In this document: piece by piece, positions 36,126 to 44,395 of the stretch | Numbering within the stretch: position 1 is the first letter of the stretch | How the letters are laid out: every line of letters starts with the position of its first letter | NCBI GenBank assembly: GCA_963837445.1 | Contig: CAWINK010000002.1 | Location: 558,001-622,000 of the forward strand | Source: JACVRW01 sp963837445 | GTDB lineage: Bacteria > Actinomycetota > Thermoleophilia > Solirubrobacterales > Thermoleophilaceae | DNA length: 64,000 nucleotides | Direction of reading: 5' to 3' | Translations under genes and position numbers: made by a program | Notes under the pieces: model-generated | Told to the model about the DNA's origin: nothing | Database searches by the model: none | The model's input: the letters and a program-made list of their open reading frames with translations, nothing else

Positions 36126-36825
36126 AGGACCACCGTGCTTCCGATGTGATCGAGGGTCTCCGGGATCGTTTTCCTGGCCACGGGCATGAGGCCCACCTCG
36201 CGGGCCTCGCTCTCGAACTGGTCCAGGCTCACCACGTCCAGCTCGATCCGCGCGTCCTCCTCCTGGAGCTCCCCGGTGGGGGAGACAGCCTGTCGCCTGC
36301 GCTCGATGACCACGCACCCGTCCTGCTCGTACATCGAGAGCGGCTGGCTCGAGAACACCCAACCGTCGCGCTCGATGATGTCCGGGAGCGGGGGAGACGC
36401 CTGTTCCTCCGGGACGGCATCGCTCGGATCCGACAGCGCGGCCGCGAAGAGGCCGCCCGGTGATAGATGCGAGTGCACGTTGCGAAGCATCGCGACCCTG
36501 CCCTCGGTGGCCGCCGAGGATCTGCACCAGCTGCATGGGGGCGAGGATCAGCGCGAACTCGGCGCCGAGGTCGAAGTCGCGTGCGTCGGCATGCGCCGTC
36601 GTCACGGACTCGCTCCCGCTCCGCGAGCTCTGCGAGCAGCTCAGGGTCGTTGTCGAGCGCCACCACGTCGTGTCCCAGCGAGGCGAGGTCGAGGGCCACC
36701 CTGCCGGTCCCGGCGCCCAGTTCCAGCACCGGCCCGCCGGCGGCCCCGGCAAGCTGCCTCCAGAGCGCAAGGTCGGCGTCGTAGGCGCCGTGCTCCACGT
36801 CGTGCCAGATCGCGGCGCCCGTCAT
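36113..36825 (-). CDS. Class I SAM-dependent methyltransferase between murT and gatD (two frameshifts)
   Basis: Three consecutive segments in three frames make one protein: (a) IWHDVEHGAYDADLALW and VLELGAGTGRVALDLA (SAM motif I) with VVALDNDPELL; (b) TTAHADARDFDLG and LILAPMQLVQILGG; (c) AMLRNVHSHLSPGGLFAAAL to the stop. Each change is one extra base, near 36605-36625 and near 36529-36531 (GGCGGCC). Corrected, it has about 236 residues. ATG 36825 overlaps the murT stop, and the end overlaps gatD. The substrate is unknown; the position suggests a peptidoglycan or lipid intermediate. Confidence 0.78.
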
Positions 36826-38177
36826 TCCGACCACCGCTTGGCGAGCCCGCGCTCGGCCAGCAGGTCGCGCAGGTCGAGCAGGGCCGTGTAGGTGGGGAGC
36901 GCGTAGACGTGCTCGCCGGCCGCGTTCCTGACCGCGCTGTCCAGCGAGTCGCCGAGGTCGCGCTCCACGTCCAGCCCCGCGTCCACGCCCGCGTACTTCA
37001 GCCGGAGGGCCATCTCCTCGGCGCGCGTGCCCGAGCAGGTCACCCGCCGGACGCGCCCGGCCAGCACCTCGAAGTCGGCGTCCCAGATCCACGAGATGTC
37101 GCGCCCGTCGGCGATGTTGTCGTTGAGGGCAATCCAGAGGTCGAGTGCGCCGTCCTCAAGCGTGAGCGTGCGCAGCACCTCGTTGGCGCCGGCGGGGTTC
37201 TTGATGAGCAGGATCGACAGTTGCCGGCCGTCGATCGGGATCGTCTCCACGCGGCCGAACGCACCGCCGAAGCCCTCCAGCGCCGCGCCGAGCGTGGCCA
37301 GCGGCACGCCCAGCTCGAGCACGGTCGCCGCTGCGGCCACGGCGTTGTAGACGTTGTAGAGGCCGGGCAGCGGAATGCGCACGGAGAGCTCGCCCTGGGG
37401 AGTGCGAAGCGTGAAGCGCGAGCCGCTCATGCCCTCCAACTCCACATGGGTGGCGGCGATCTGCGGCTCCGGGCGGGTGCGCCCGCAGTTCGGGCAGCGG
37501 TAGCGACCCAGGTGGCCGAGGTAGATCGCCTCGTACTCGTAGGCGTGCCCGCAGTTGCGGCAGTGCTTGGAGTCGGCCGCGTGCTGCATCCCCGGGAGCG
37601 CCTGCGAGTCGTCCTCCACACCGAAGTAGGTCACGCCGCTGCGCTCGCGGCCGAGGTCGGCCACCAGCGGGTCGTCGGCGTTCAGCACGAAGCGAGCCTG
37701 GCCGTCGAGCTCGCCCACCAGCTGCGCCCAGCGGTCGGCGAGCAGCTCGAGCTCGCCGTAGCGGTCGAGCTGGTCGCGGAACAGGTTCGAGAGGAGCAGC
37801 AGCCGCGGCTCCAGGTCGCGCGCCACTGCGGGCAGCCAGGCCTCGTCGACCTCGAAGAGGCCGAGCTGACCGGGCTCGCGGCCGGCGTCGAGCAGCGCGG
37901 TGGCCACTCCCCAGGACATGTTCGAGCCGGCGCGGTTGTGCACCACGGCCCTGCCTGAGCGGTCGAGCGCCGCGGCGATCATGGCGGCCGTGGTTGTCTT
38001 GCCGTTGGTGGCGGAGACGAGCACGGAGCCGGCCTCCAGCTCGCTCGCCATTCGCTGGAGCGCTCGCGGCGAGGCCTTCAGGAGCACGCGGCCCGGCGCC
38101 GTCGTGCCCCCGGTGCGGCCGATGCGGCGGCTGGCCGCCCGTGCGAGCCGCGCGAGCATGCGTGCGAGGCGGAACAT
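36822..38177 (-). CDS. murT: Lipid II isoglutaminyl synthase, Mur-ligase-like subunit
   Basis: The 451-residue Mur-ligase-fold protein has the P-loop SATNGKTTTAAM, RAGSNMSWGVATALL, EVDEAWLP and NADDPLVADL. A Cys4 zinc ribbon (CRNCG at about 209 and CPNCG at about 229) is characteristic of MurT, and a C-terminal DUF1727 domain ends it. With GatD it amidates the stem-peptide glutamate. ATG 38177 shares a base with the stop of the upstream lipid-kinase gene. Confidence 0.94.
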   Translation of the reverse strand: MFRLARMLARLARAASRRIGRTGGTTAPGRVLLKASPRALQRMASELEAGSVLVSATNGKTTTAAMIAAALDRSGRAVVHNRAGSNMSWGVATALLDAGREPGQLGLFEVDEAWLPAVARDLEPRLLLLSNLFRDQLDRYGELELLADRWAQLVGELDGQARFVLNADDPLVADLGRERSGVTYFGVEDDSQALPGMQHAADSKHCRNCGHAYEYEAIYLGHLGRYRCPNCGRTRPEPQIAATHVELEGMSGSRFTLRTPQGELSVRIPLPGLYNVYNAVAAAATVLELGVPLATLGAALEGFGGAFGRVETIPIDGRQLSILLIKNPAGANEVLRTLTLEDGALDLWIALNDNIADGRDISWIWDADFEVLAGRVRRVTCSGTRAEEMALRLKYAGVDAGLDVERDLGDSLDSAVRNAAGEHVYALPTYTALLDLRDLLAERGLAKRWSE

Positions 38178-39088
38178 CAGGCCGGTGCGATGACCCGCAG
38201 GCAGCGGCGCTCCACCCGGATCATGGCCGGGCTCGCGCCGATCGGATCACCGTCGGCGTAGATGGCGAACGGGCGGTCGGCGCTCACCTCGATTTCCTCA
38301 CCGCGGAGGAATTCGGCGTACTCCGAGTCCGTGTGCGCTGCCTTGAACGTCTTCACGACACCGCTCAGGAAGCGGAGCTTTGGGCAGTCCTTCGAGAGCA
38401 GCAGGTCGAGCTTGCCGTCGTCGAGCTCGGCCTCGGGCAGGATGCACATGCCGCCGCCGTAGGCCTTCGAGTTCCCGACCGCGACCGAGTAGCCGCTGAA
38501 CTCGTGACGCTCGCCGTCGACCTTCACCGTGAAGGTGGCGGGCTTCCAGGCGGCGATCGCACGCAGCGCCGCGTAGATGTAGACGGCGTTGCCCTTGATC
38601 AGCTTCGCCTCGTTCGCGATGCGGTTGCACTCCGAGTCGAACCCGAAGCTCGCGATGCCCATGTAGGGCGTGCCCTCCACGTTCGCCACGTCCAGGAGCC
38701 GCTCCTCGCCCTCGACCGCCACGCGCGCGGCCTCGGCCGGGTCCTTCGGGATGCCGAGCACGCGAGCGAAGTCGTTGCCGCGGCCGCAGGGGACGATGGC
38801 CAGGGCGCTGCCGGTTCCCTTGAGGGCGCCCGCAAGTGGACGCAGGAGGCCGTCGCCGCCGAGCGCCACCACGGTCTCGCCCTCGGCCACCGCCGTGCCG
38901 GCCTCCGCGTAGGCGTGATCGATGCTGCGGGTGGTGACCGTGCGGTGTTGCGCGCCGAGTGCGTCGAGCGTGGCGTGCACCTTGGGAAGAGCCTCGAGCG
39001 CGCGACCCCCGGCGGAGGCGGGGTTCACGAGCAGCGCGAAGCGGCGGTCGGCGGGGGCAGAGCCCCCGCGCGTCTCATCGGTGCTCAC
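38177..39088 (-). CDS. Diacylglycerol/lipid kinase family protein
   Basis: A 303-residue DagK/YegS-like kinase. It has FALLVNPASAGGRA, the nucleotide loop VVALGGDGLLRPLAGAL, VPCGRGNDFARVLGIP (where this family has GTxNDFAR), and the C-terminal FAIYADGDPIGASPA. It phosphorylates diacylglycerol or a related lipid at the membrane and recycles phospholipid precursors. GTG 39088 overlaps the amidotransferase stop, so it belongs to the murT-gatD operon. Confidence 0.92.
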   Translation of the reverse strand: MSTDETRGGSAPADRRFALLVNPASAGGRALEALPKVHATLDALGAQHRTVTTRSIDHAYAEAGTAVAEGETVVALGGDGLLRPLAGALKGTGSALAIVPCGRGNDFARVLGIPKDPAEAARVAVEGEERLLDVANVEGTPYMGIASFGFDSECNRIANEAKLIKGNAVYIYAALRAIAAWKPATFTVKVDGERHEFSGYSVAVGNSKAYGGGMCILPEAELDDGKLDLLLSKDCPKLRFLSGVVKTFKAAHTDSEYAEFLRGEEIEVSADRPFAIYADGDPIGASPAMIRVERRCLRVIAPA

Positions 39089-39900
39089 CCGGCGGCCGCC
39101 GCGGCCTTCGCGCGCTCTTCTGCGGCAGCGCCGCGCTCCGCCCCGCGCAGGTGCGGCGTGAGGTCGACCTTGCGGATCTCGGCGCGCTCGAGCAGCTCGT
39201 CGCCCAGCAGCCGCTCGGCGTGGGGCTCCTCGAGGTCGTTCGGAGCGAGCGTGAGGAGCACGTCCTGCTGCACGCTGTGCCAGCCGGGCTCATCGGTCAC
39301 CTGCTCCGAGGCCACCAGCAGCTGCCCGGGCCGCGCGAGCCAGTGCAGCTCGAACAGGCCGAGCCGGTAGGCGAACAGCTTCTCGCCGTCGCTGAAGAGG
39401 ATGTTCAGCCCGCTGAACGGCGAGCACTCCACCGCCCGGCGAAGCGTCTCGCGCAGGCACGCGACCGGATCCGCGTCGTCGAAGTCGTGCATGAGCAGGT
39501 TGAAGAAGTGCTCTGAGTCCGTGTCGCCTTCCGGCCTGCGCATGCTCGGCTCGAGCAGCCGCGGGTAGCGGACGATCGTGCCGTTGTGGCCGAGCGTGTA
39601 GTTCCCGAGGCAGAACGGGTGCGTGTTCGCGAGCGAGAGCGCGCCCATCGTGGCGCGGCGGACATGGACGTTGAAGATGCGCCCGCGCAGCTCGGTGGCA
39701 TCCCGGAAGTCGGAGTCGCGATGGGCCGCCTCCGGGAACTTCACGAGGTGCGGCTGGGCGCCCTCGGCGCGCTCGTAGACGGCCATGCCCCAGCCCGAGT
39801 CGTGGTCCTCGGACTGGCGAATGAGCGGGTTCTCAGCCTCCAGCAACTCGTGCCGGATCGAAACCGGCTCCGCGGCGACGCAGCCGAACACGCGGCACAT
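39085..39900 (-). CDS. Class II glutamine amidotransferase
   Basis: The 271-residue Ntn-fold protein begins MCRVFGC, so Cys2 is the N-terminal nucleophile after Met removal. It has HDSGWGMAVYE, NVHVRRATMG and NTHPFCLGNYTLGHNGTI, as in YafJ/EgtC-type stand-alone GATase domains. No synthetase domain is attached, and the ammonia acceptor is unknown. It is first in the five-gene operon leading to murT and gatD, where the dedicated glutaminase is GatD. The C-terminus is an Ala/Glu-rich tail. Confidence 0.88.
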   Translation of the reverse strand: MCRVFGCVAAEPVSIRHELLEAENPLIRQSEDHDSGWGMAVYERAEGAQPHLVKFPEAAHRDSDFRDATELRGRIFNVHVRRATMGALSLANTHPFCLGNYTLGHNGTIVRYPRLLEPSMRRPEGDTDSEHFFNLLMHDFDDADPVACLRETLRRAVECSPFSGLNILFSDGEKLFAYRLGLFELHWLARPGQLLVASEQVTDEPGWHSVQQDVLLTLAPNDLEEPHAERLLGDELLERAEIRKVDLTPHLRGAERGAAAEERAKAAAAAG

Positions 39901-39955
39901 AGGCGAATGATCCTATCGAGGGGGTGAGTCTCCGTTCGCGCCGGCTTCGACCTGC

Positions 39956-40468
39956 ATGAGTGCGAAAGAGCAGCAACCCAGGCGGATCTGGTGGGCCCGG
40001 CCGGGCAAGCTCTGTGGCCTGGAGCGTCCGGGGGGAGGGGGGAGGAGCCATCGCCCGGAGCGCCGGGAGGCTGAGATCGCCTACCTGCTCGGCAAGGGCG
40101 TGCGCATGTGCATCTCCACCATGAGCTCGCGCCACAACCTGGGCGCGTACGAGCTGGCAGGGCTCGAGTGGCACCACGTGCCGGTGGAGTCCGCGAGCCG
40201 TGGCGCCGAGGCGCTGGAGGAGATCCTGCCGCTGCTGCGCCGCGAGCTTCGGCGCCGCGGGGCGGTGGCGGTTCACGGGGACCGGCACACGGACTTCGTG
40301 GCCGCGGTGTGCGCGGCGCACCTGCACGACACGCGCGGCGTGGACCCCGCGGAGGCGCTCGCCCGAGCGGCGGCGGCTGGCCTCACCGTGAACGGGTACA
40401 CGTGCGCGCTGCTCGGCGTGCAGCCGGCGGAGGTGGACCTGCGGATGCGCACCCCGGAATCGGGCTGA
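39956..40468 (+). CDS. Dual-specificity-phosphatase-like protein lacking the catalytic Cys
   Basis: A 170-residue protein. The fold pattern resembles small tyrosine/dual-specificity phosphatases: RRIWWARPGKLCGLERPGG, a middle segment GVRMCISTMSSRHNL, HHVPVESAS, and a putative P-loop VAVHGDRHTDFVAAVCAAHL. The signature HCxxGxxR is replaced by HGDRHTD, so it cannot act as a normal Cys phosphatase. It may bind phosphate or have another role. The assignment is by pattern only. Confidence 0.5.
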   Translation: MSAKEQQPRRIWWARPGKLCGLERPGGGGRSHRPERREAEIAYLLGKGVRMCISTMSSRHNLGAYELAGLEWHHVPVESASRGAEALEEILPLLRRELRRRGAVAVHGDRHTDFVAAVCAAHLHDTRGVDPAEALARAAAAGLTVNGYTCALLGVQPAEVDLRMRTPESG

Positions 40469-40496
40469 ACGTCAGCATTGAGGGCGAGCCCGGACC

Positions 40497-40542
40497 GGGT
40501 GGCAGGAAAACGGTGCGGAAAACGCACCGCTTCTCTGCCACC
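40497..40542. terminator. Nested hairpin between convergent genes
   Basis: The outer stem GGTGGCAG/CTGCCACC (40498-40505 and 40535-40542) encloses a perfect inner stem CGGTGCG/CGCACCG (40511-40517 and 40523-40529) with loop GAAAA. It lies between the stops of the phosphatase-like gene and the HAD gene, so it can serve both strands. There is no U-run. Confidence 0.7.
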
Positions 40543-40547
40543 TGGCC

Positions 40548-41342
40548 TCAGGAGAGCAGCAGGTCCGCGAGCGTTTCCGTGACCGCCACGGGTGGCGGCT
40601 CGAAGCCGTTCAGTGCTTCCCGCTTCGTGCCGCCGCTCAGGACCAAAGCCGCATCCAGCTGAGCGGCTGCGGCGGCGGCCAGATCGGTGTCCACCCGGTC
40701 TCCCACCACGAGCGTGCGCCCGTCGCCCAGGCGGTCCAGGGCCGTGAGGAGGAGCTGGGGCTCCGGCTTCCCCACGATCTCCGCGCTCCGCTCGCTCGCC
40801 ACCTCCACCGCCGCGAGGATCGCCCCGGTGCCGGGCCAGGGCCCGTCGGGCTGCGGGTAGGTGGGGTCGCGGGCGGTGGCGAGGAAGTCGGCGCCGCGGC
40901 GGACGGCGAGGGAAGCCACCCGGAGGTCGTTGTAGACCAGCTCCTCGGTCCCCCCGACCACCACGACCTCGGCTCGGGAGGCGAGGTCGGTGCCGTTCAG
41001 GACCCTCAGCCCGGCGTCGGTCACGTGTCGCCGCAGCGCACCGGTCCCGATCACGAACGCGGTGCGCCCGGAGCGGGTCTCCGCGAGCAGGTGCTGCAGC
41101 GCGCCGCCCACGGTCACCACGTCACGAAGGGAGGCGCGAATGCCGATCTTCCACAGCCGGGCCACGTAGTCCTCGGTCCCGCTGCGCGGGTCGTTGGTCG
41201 CGAACGCGACCGGCTTGCCCGCGTCGCGGAGCGCCTCCACGGCCTCGACGGCACGCGGAGTTGGCTCCTCGCCGATCCAGACGGAGCCGTCGAGATCGAG
41301 GATGAACTGGTCGTACGAGGTGGCGAGGGCGGACAGCGGCAC
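40548..41342 (-). CDS. HAD-superfamily hydrolase, subclass IIA (NagD-like)
   Basis: A 264-residue phosphatase-type protein. HAD motif I is FILDLDGSVWIG, motif II lies in VAFATNDPRS, a Lys is in EIVGKPEPQLL, and motif IV is TLVVGDRVDTDLAAA. The IIA cap follows the NagD/PNPPase pattern. The substrate is a small phosphomonoester, not specified. It starts at GTG 41342 and is divergent from the PPIase gene with 19 bases between. Confidence 0.9.
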   Translation of the reverse strand: MPLSALATSYDQFILDLDGSVWIGEEPTPRAVEAVEALRDAGKPVAFATNDPRSGTEDYVARLWKIGIRASLRDVVTVGGALQHLLAETRSGRTAFVIGTGALRRHVTDAGLRVLNGTDLASRAEVVVVGGTEELVYNDLRVASLAVRRGADFLATARDPTYPQPDGPWPGTGAILAAVEVASERSAEIVGKPEPQLLLTALDRLGDGRTLVVGDRVDTDLAAAAAAQLDAALVLSGGTKREALNGFEPPPVAVTETLADLLLS

Positions 41343-41361
41343 GTCGCTAGCCTACGCCGCC

Positions 41362-42048
41362 ATGCTCAAGCCGCTTTCAGTCTTGCTGTGCGCGACGGCG
41401 CTCGTGTTCGCCGCCTGCGGAGACGACGAGGACGAGTCCGCAGGGCAGAAGGAGGCCGCCTCGCCTCCGGCGGCCGAGCAGCAGGCCGGGTGCAAGGAGG
41501 TCGAGCAGCCGTCGCCTCGCGACGACGGCGGCGAGAAGAAGCCGAAGGAGCAGCTCGACACGGGCAAGACATACGAGGTCGAGATGAAGACGAGCTGCGG
41601 CTCCTTCACCATCCAGCTCGACCAGAAGACCTCTCCGAATGCCGCCGCTTCGTTCGCGGCGCTCGCGCGCAGCGGCTTCTTCGACGACACGATCTTCCAC
41701 CGCATCGTTCCCGAGTTCGTGATCCAGGGCGGCGACCCCACGGCGGGCGGCAGCGGCGGCCCCGGCTACTCGACAACGGATGACGTTCCCGCCGACGCGG
41801 CCTATGAGCCCGGTGTCGTGGCGATGGCGAAGGCCGGCAACGAGCCGCCCGGCACGGCCGGCAGCCAGTTCTTCGTGGTCACCGGCGCGAGCACGGGGCT
41901 CACGCCGGACTACGCGCTGCTGGGCAAGGTCACGAAGGGCATGGACGTGGTGCAGGCGATCGGCGAGCTCGGCGATCCCGCGAGCGGCGGCACCGGCATA
42001 CCGCTCCAGTCGGTCGTCATCGAGGGGACGACCGTACGTGAGCGCTGA
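41362..42048 (+). CDS. Cyclophilin-type peptidyl-prolyl isomerase, lipoprotein
   Basis: A 228-residue exported foldase. Its signal peptide has lipobox VFAAC (MLKPLSVLLCATALVFAACG), then an acidic linker and a cyclophilin domain with FDDTIFHRIVPEFVIQGGDPTAGG (catalytic Arg), GSQFFVVTG and YALLGKVTKGMDVV. It should act at the outer face of the membrane. The stop overlaps the thioredoxin-like gene by 11 bases. Confidence 0.92.
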   Translation: MLKPLSVLLCATALVFAACGDDEDESAGQKEAASPPAAEQQAGCKEVEQPSPRDDGGEKKPKEQLDTGKTYEVEMKTSCGSFTIQLDQKTSPNAAASFAALARSGFFDDTIFHRIVPEFVIQGGDPTAGGSGGPGYSTTDDVPADAAYEPGVVAMAKAGNEPPGTAGSQFFVVTGASTGLTPDYALLGKVTKGMDVVQAIGELGDPASGGTGIPLQSVVIEGTTVRER

Positions 42049-42802
42049 CGCGCCGAACGGAGCTGTCTTCGACGTCGACGAGGCCGAGTTCGAGGAGCGT
42101 GTCCTCGAGCGCTCGAAGGTGGTCCCGGTCGTCGTGGACTTCTGGGCCGAGTGGTGCGGCCCGTGCAAGCAGCTCACGCCCGTGCTCGAACGCACGGCCG
42201 AGGCGCGGGCGGGCAAGGTGGAGCTGGCGAAGGTGGACGTGGACAAGAACCGCCAGCTCCAGGCGCTGTTCCGCATCCAGGGCATCCCGGCGGTAAAGGC
42301 CTTCAAGGACGGCCGCGTGGCCGCCGAGTTCACCGGCGCCCTGCCGCCCGCCGAGGTGGAGCGCTTCTTCGACGCACTCCTGCCCTCCGAGGCTGACGAG
42401 CTCGCCGAGAGCGGCGACGAGCAGGCCCTGCGCCAGGCACTCGAGCTCGACCCGAGCCATCTGAGGGCGCGCCGCGAGCTGGGCAAGCTGCTGCTGCAGC
42501 GCGGCGACACCGAGGACGCGATCGAGGTGCTCGAGGAGGCTGGCGGAGACTTCGTGAGCGGCGGCCTGCTCGCACGCGCCACGCTGGCGGGCGAGGCCGA
42601 CCTGACCGCGGCCTTCCACGCCTGGGACGGGGGCAACCGCGCCGCGGCACTCGAACAGCTTCAGGAGGCGTTCCAGCGGGAAGGCGACCCGGAGCGCCGG
42701 GACCTGATCAGGCGGGTGATGGTGGCGCTCTTCACCGAGCTGGGCCCGGAGGATCCGCTCGCGCGCGACCACCGGCGCCGCCTGTCCGCCGCGCTTTACT
42801 GA
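42038..42802 (+). CDS. Thioredoxin-TPR chaperone, YbbN/CnoX-like
   Basis: The N-terminal thioredoxin fold has an intact WCGPC active site (VVDFWAEWCGPCKQLTP) and cis-Pro GIPAVKAF. The C-terminal 130 residues form TPR-like helices (ALRQALELDPSHLRARRELGKLLL; ALEQLQEAFQREGDPERRDLI). CnoX proteins hold unfolding substrates and some reduce disulfides. GTG 42038 (SADAPNGAVFDV) is the start. It is translationally coupled to the lipoprotein PPIase, a protein-folding pair. Confidence 0.88.
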   Translation: MSADAPNGAVFDVDEAEFEERVLERSKVVPVVVDFWAEWCGPCKQLTPVLERTAEARAGKVELAKVDVDKNRQLQALFRIQGIPAVKAFKDGRVAAEFTGALPPAEVERFFDALLPSEADELAESGDEQALRQALELDPSHLRARRELGKLLLQRGDTEDAIEVLEEAGGDFVSGGLLARATLAGEADLTAAFHAWDGGNRAAALEQLQEAFQREGDPERRDLIRRVMVALFTELGPEDPLARDHRRRLSAALY

Positions 42803-42803
42803 G

Positions 42804-43412
42804 CTAGCTGCCGGCCGCGCGCGCGGCCTGGGCTCTGGCCTGTCTGCGTCTGCCCAGCAGTACCAGCACTCCGAGCGCGGCCACCACCAGCAGGAAGCCG
42901 AAGAAGATCGAGCTGCCCATGCCGATGCCGCCGATCGCGAGCCCGATCAGCTGGACGATCCCGGTGCCGACCGCCAGCAGGGCGATCACGAGCGCGAGGA
43001 TCAGCAGGATGCCGCGGATCCGCGCGAACGTTCCAGCGCTCGCCGGCGGCATCAGCAGACCCATCAGCCGCAACATGAACATCTGGCGGCCCGAGGGCGC
43101 CTGCTGGCCGAGCTTCTCCATGGCGTCGCGCAGCTCGTCCGGACGGCGCTCGGCGAGCGCCAGCGACGCCTTCATCATCTGGCGGAGCGCGGGACGCTCC
43201 TGCGGGTGGCAGCCCGCCAGCGCCTCGTTGAAGTAGGCCCGGGCAGTCTTGGCGTCGTAGCGCTCCGCCGCGCGTGCGCCGAGGATCGCCTTGGCGGCGA
43301 CCTTGTGCTTCGACTCGCCCTGAAGCTGCTCGTCCGTGCGCGACTCGAGCTGCGGGATGGCCGCGAGCGCGCCCACCTGCATCTGCATCTTGATCTGCTT
43401 CTGCTTCGCCAC
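42804..43412 (-). CDS. Membrane protein with helical repeat N-terminus
   Basis: A 202-residue protein. The N-terminal 120 residues are helical and TPR-like (ARAYFNEALAGCHPQERPALRQ). Two membrane segments follow (about residues 135-158 and 162-188), then a basic Arg/Ala tail. The GTG start at 43412 (AKQKQIKMQMQVGALAAI) is preferred. No family was recognised. It is divergent from the small membrane protein at 43469 and convergent with the thioredoxin gene. Confidence 0.65.
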   Translation of the reverse strand: MAKQKQIKMQMQVGALAAIPQLESRTDEQLQGESKHKVAAKAILGARAAERYDAKTARAYFNEALAGCHPQERPALRQMMKASLALAERRPDELRDAMEKLGQQAPSGRQMFMLRLMGLLMPPASAGTFARIRGILLILALVIALLAVGTGIVQLIGLAIGGIGMGSSIFFGFLLVVAALGVLVLLGRRRQARAQAARAAGS

Positions 43413-43468
43413 GGGCCGAAGTCTCGCAGACGGTTTGCGGGGAGCAACCCGGGGGGTACCGGGTCGAC

Positions 43469-43711
43469 ATGACCATCGCAATCATCGTCGTCGTCTGCGT
43501 GATCCTGCTCGTCCTGGGCTTCCTCGTGCCGCGGCTGTCGGGTGGCCCGCAGCGCGGGGTGGACCGCACCCTGGGCGTCGGGCAGCGCGCCGGCGGCAAG
43601 GCCCCCGGCCCAATCGGCCGCTTCCTCTCGAAGTCCTTCGGGAGCTCGCGGAAGGCCACGAACAAGAGCGCCTCGACGGGCCGCCGCGCGCGCGGCAAGC
43701 TGCCGCTCTAG
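43469..43711 (+). CDS. Small single-pass membrane protein
   Basis: An 80-residue protein: one N-terminal transmembrane helix (MTIAIIVVVCVILLVLGFLV), then a basic Gly/Arg/Lys/Ser-rich cytoplasmic tail ending RGKLPL. No family was recognised. ATG 43469 is well placed, and codon use (GC third positions) supports a real gene. It is convergent with divIVA-like. Confidence 0.6.
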   Translation: MTIAIIVVVCVILLVLGFLVPRLSGGPQRGVDRTLGVGQRAGGKAPGPIGRFLSKSFGSSRKATNKSASTGRRARGKLPL

Positions 43712-43718
43712 GCGACCT

Positions 43719-44366
43719 TCAGCGGCTGTCCGGGGCGGGCTCGTCGGTGTCTTCGGCGCCGCCGGGCAGCACGTCGAGCTCGACCTCGCTGGTGGGCGGG
43801 CCGTCCTCCTCGGTCTCGTCCGGCTCCGCCATGGGGTCTGGCTCCGCCACGGTCTCGGCGTCGGCCTCGGGCTCCATGAGCATCGCCGGTTGCGTAACGC
43901 GCTCGCTCGCGTCCTCCGCCGTGGCGAGCACCTCCTCCGCGAGCTGGCGGATGTCCTGGAGCAGCCGCTGGCGCTCCTCCCACAGGATGCGCGTGTCCAC
44001 CACCAGCTGCTCCGAGTAGGAGTCGGCTTGCTGGCGCAGCATGTCCGCCTCGCGCTCGGCGCGCTGGATGCGACCCTCGGCCTGCGCGCGCGACCGGGCC
44101 GCGATCTCGTCGGCGGTCTCGTGCGCCCGCTGGAGGATCCCGGCGGTCTCCTCGCCGATCTCGTCGAGCGCGCGTTGCACCACCGTCTCGCGTGTCTGGC
44201 GGCCCTCGAGCTCCGAGACGAGCTCGAGCACCTCCTGCACGAACGCGTCGACCGAGCTGCGGTCGTACCCGCGCACGGCCAGCGGGAAGTCGCGATTGGC
44301 GATCCGCTCGGTCGCGCTGCGGCGGAAGCGGTTGGCTTGGAACTCGGTCGTGTCGGAGTCGGCCAT
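43719..44366 (-). CDS. DivIVA-domain protein
   Basis: The 215-residue protein begins FQANRFRRSATERIANRDFPLAVRGYDRSSVDAF, the DivIVA lipid-binding/crossed-loop region (FPLAVRGYDRSSVDAFVQEV). A long coiled coil and an acidic Pro/Glu/Asp tail follow. DivIVA proteins mark curved membranes, and in actinobacteria they organise polar growth. ATG 44366 is chosen; longer in-frame extension is shadow sequence of the next gene. Confidence 0.88.
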   Translation of the reverse strand: MADSDTTEFQANRFRRSATERIANRDFPLAVRGYDRSSVDAFVQEVLELVSELEGRQTRETVVQRALDEIGEETAGILQRAHETADEIAARSRAQAEGRIQRAEREADMLRQQADSYSEQLVVDTRILWEERQRLLQDIRQLAEEVLATAEDASERVTQPAMLMEPEADAETVAEPDPMAEPDETEEDGPPTSEVELDVLPGGAEDTDEPAPDSR

Positions 44367-44395
44367 GTGAGAAGTATCCCCGCCAGGGCGGAGTA

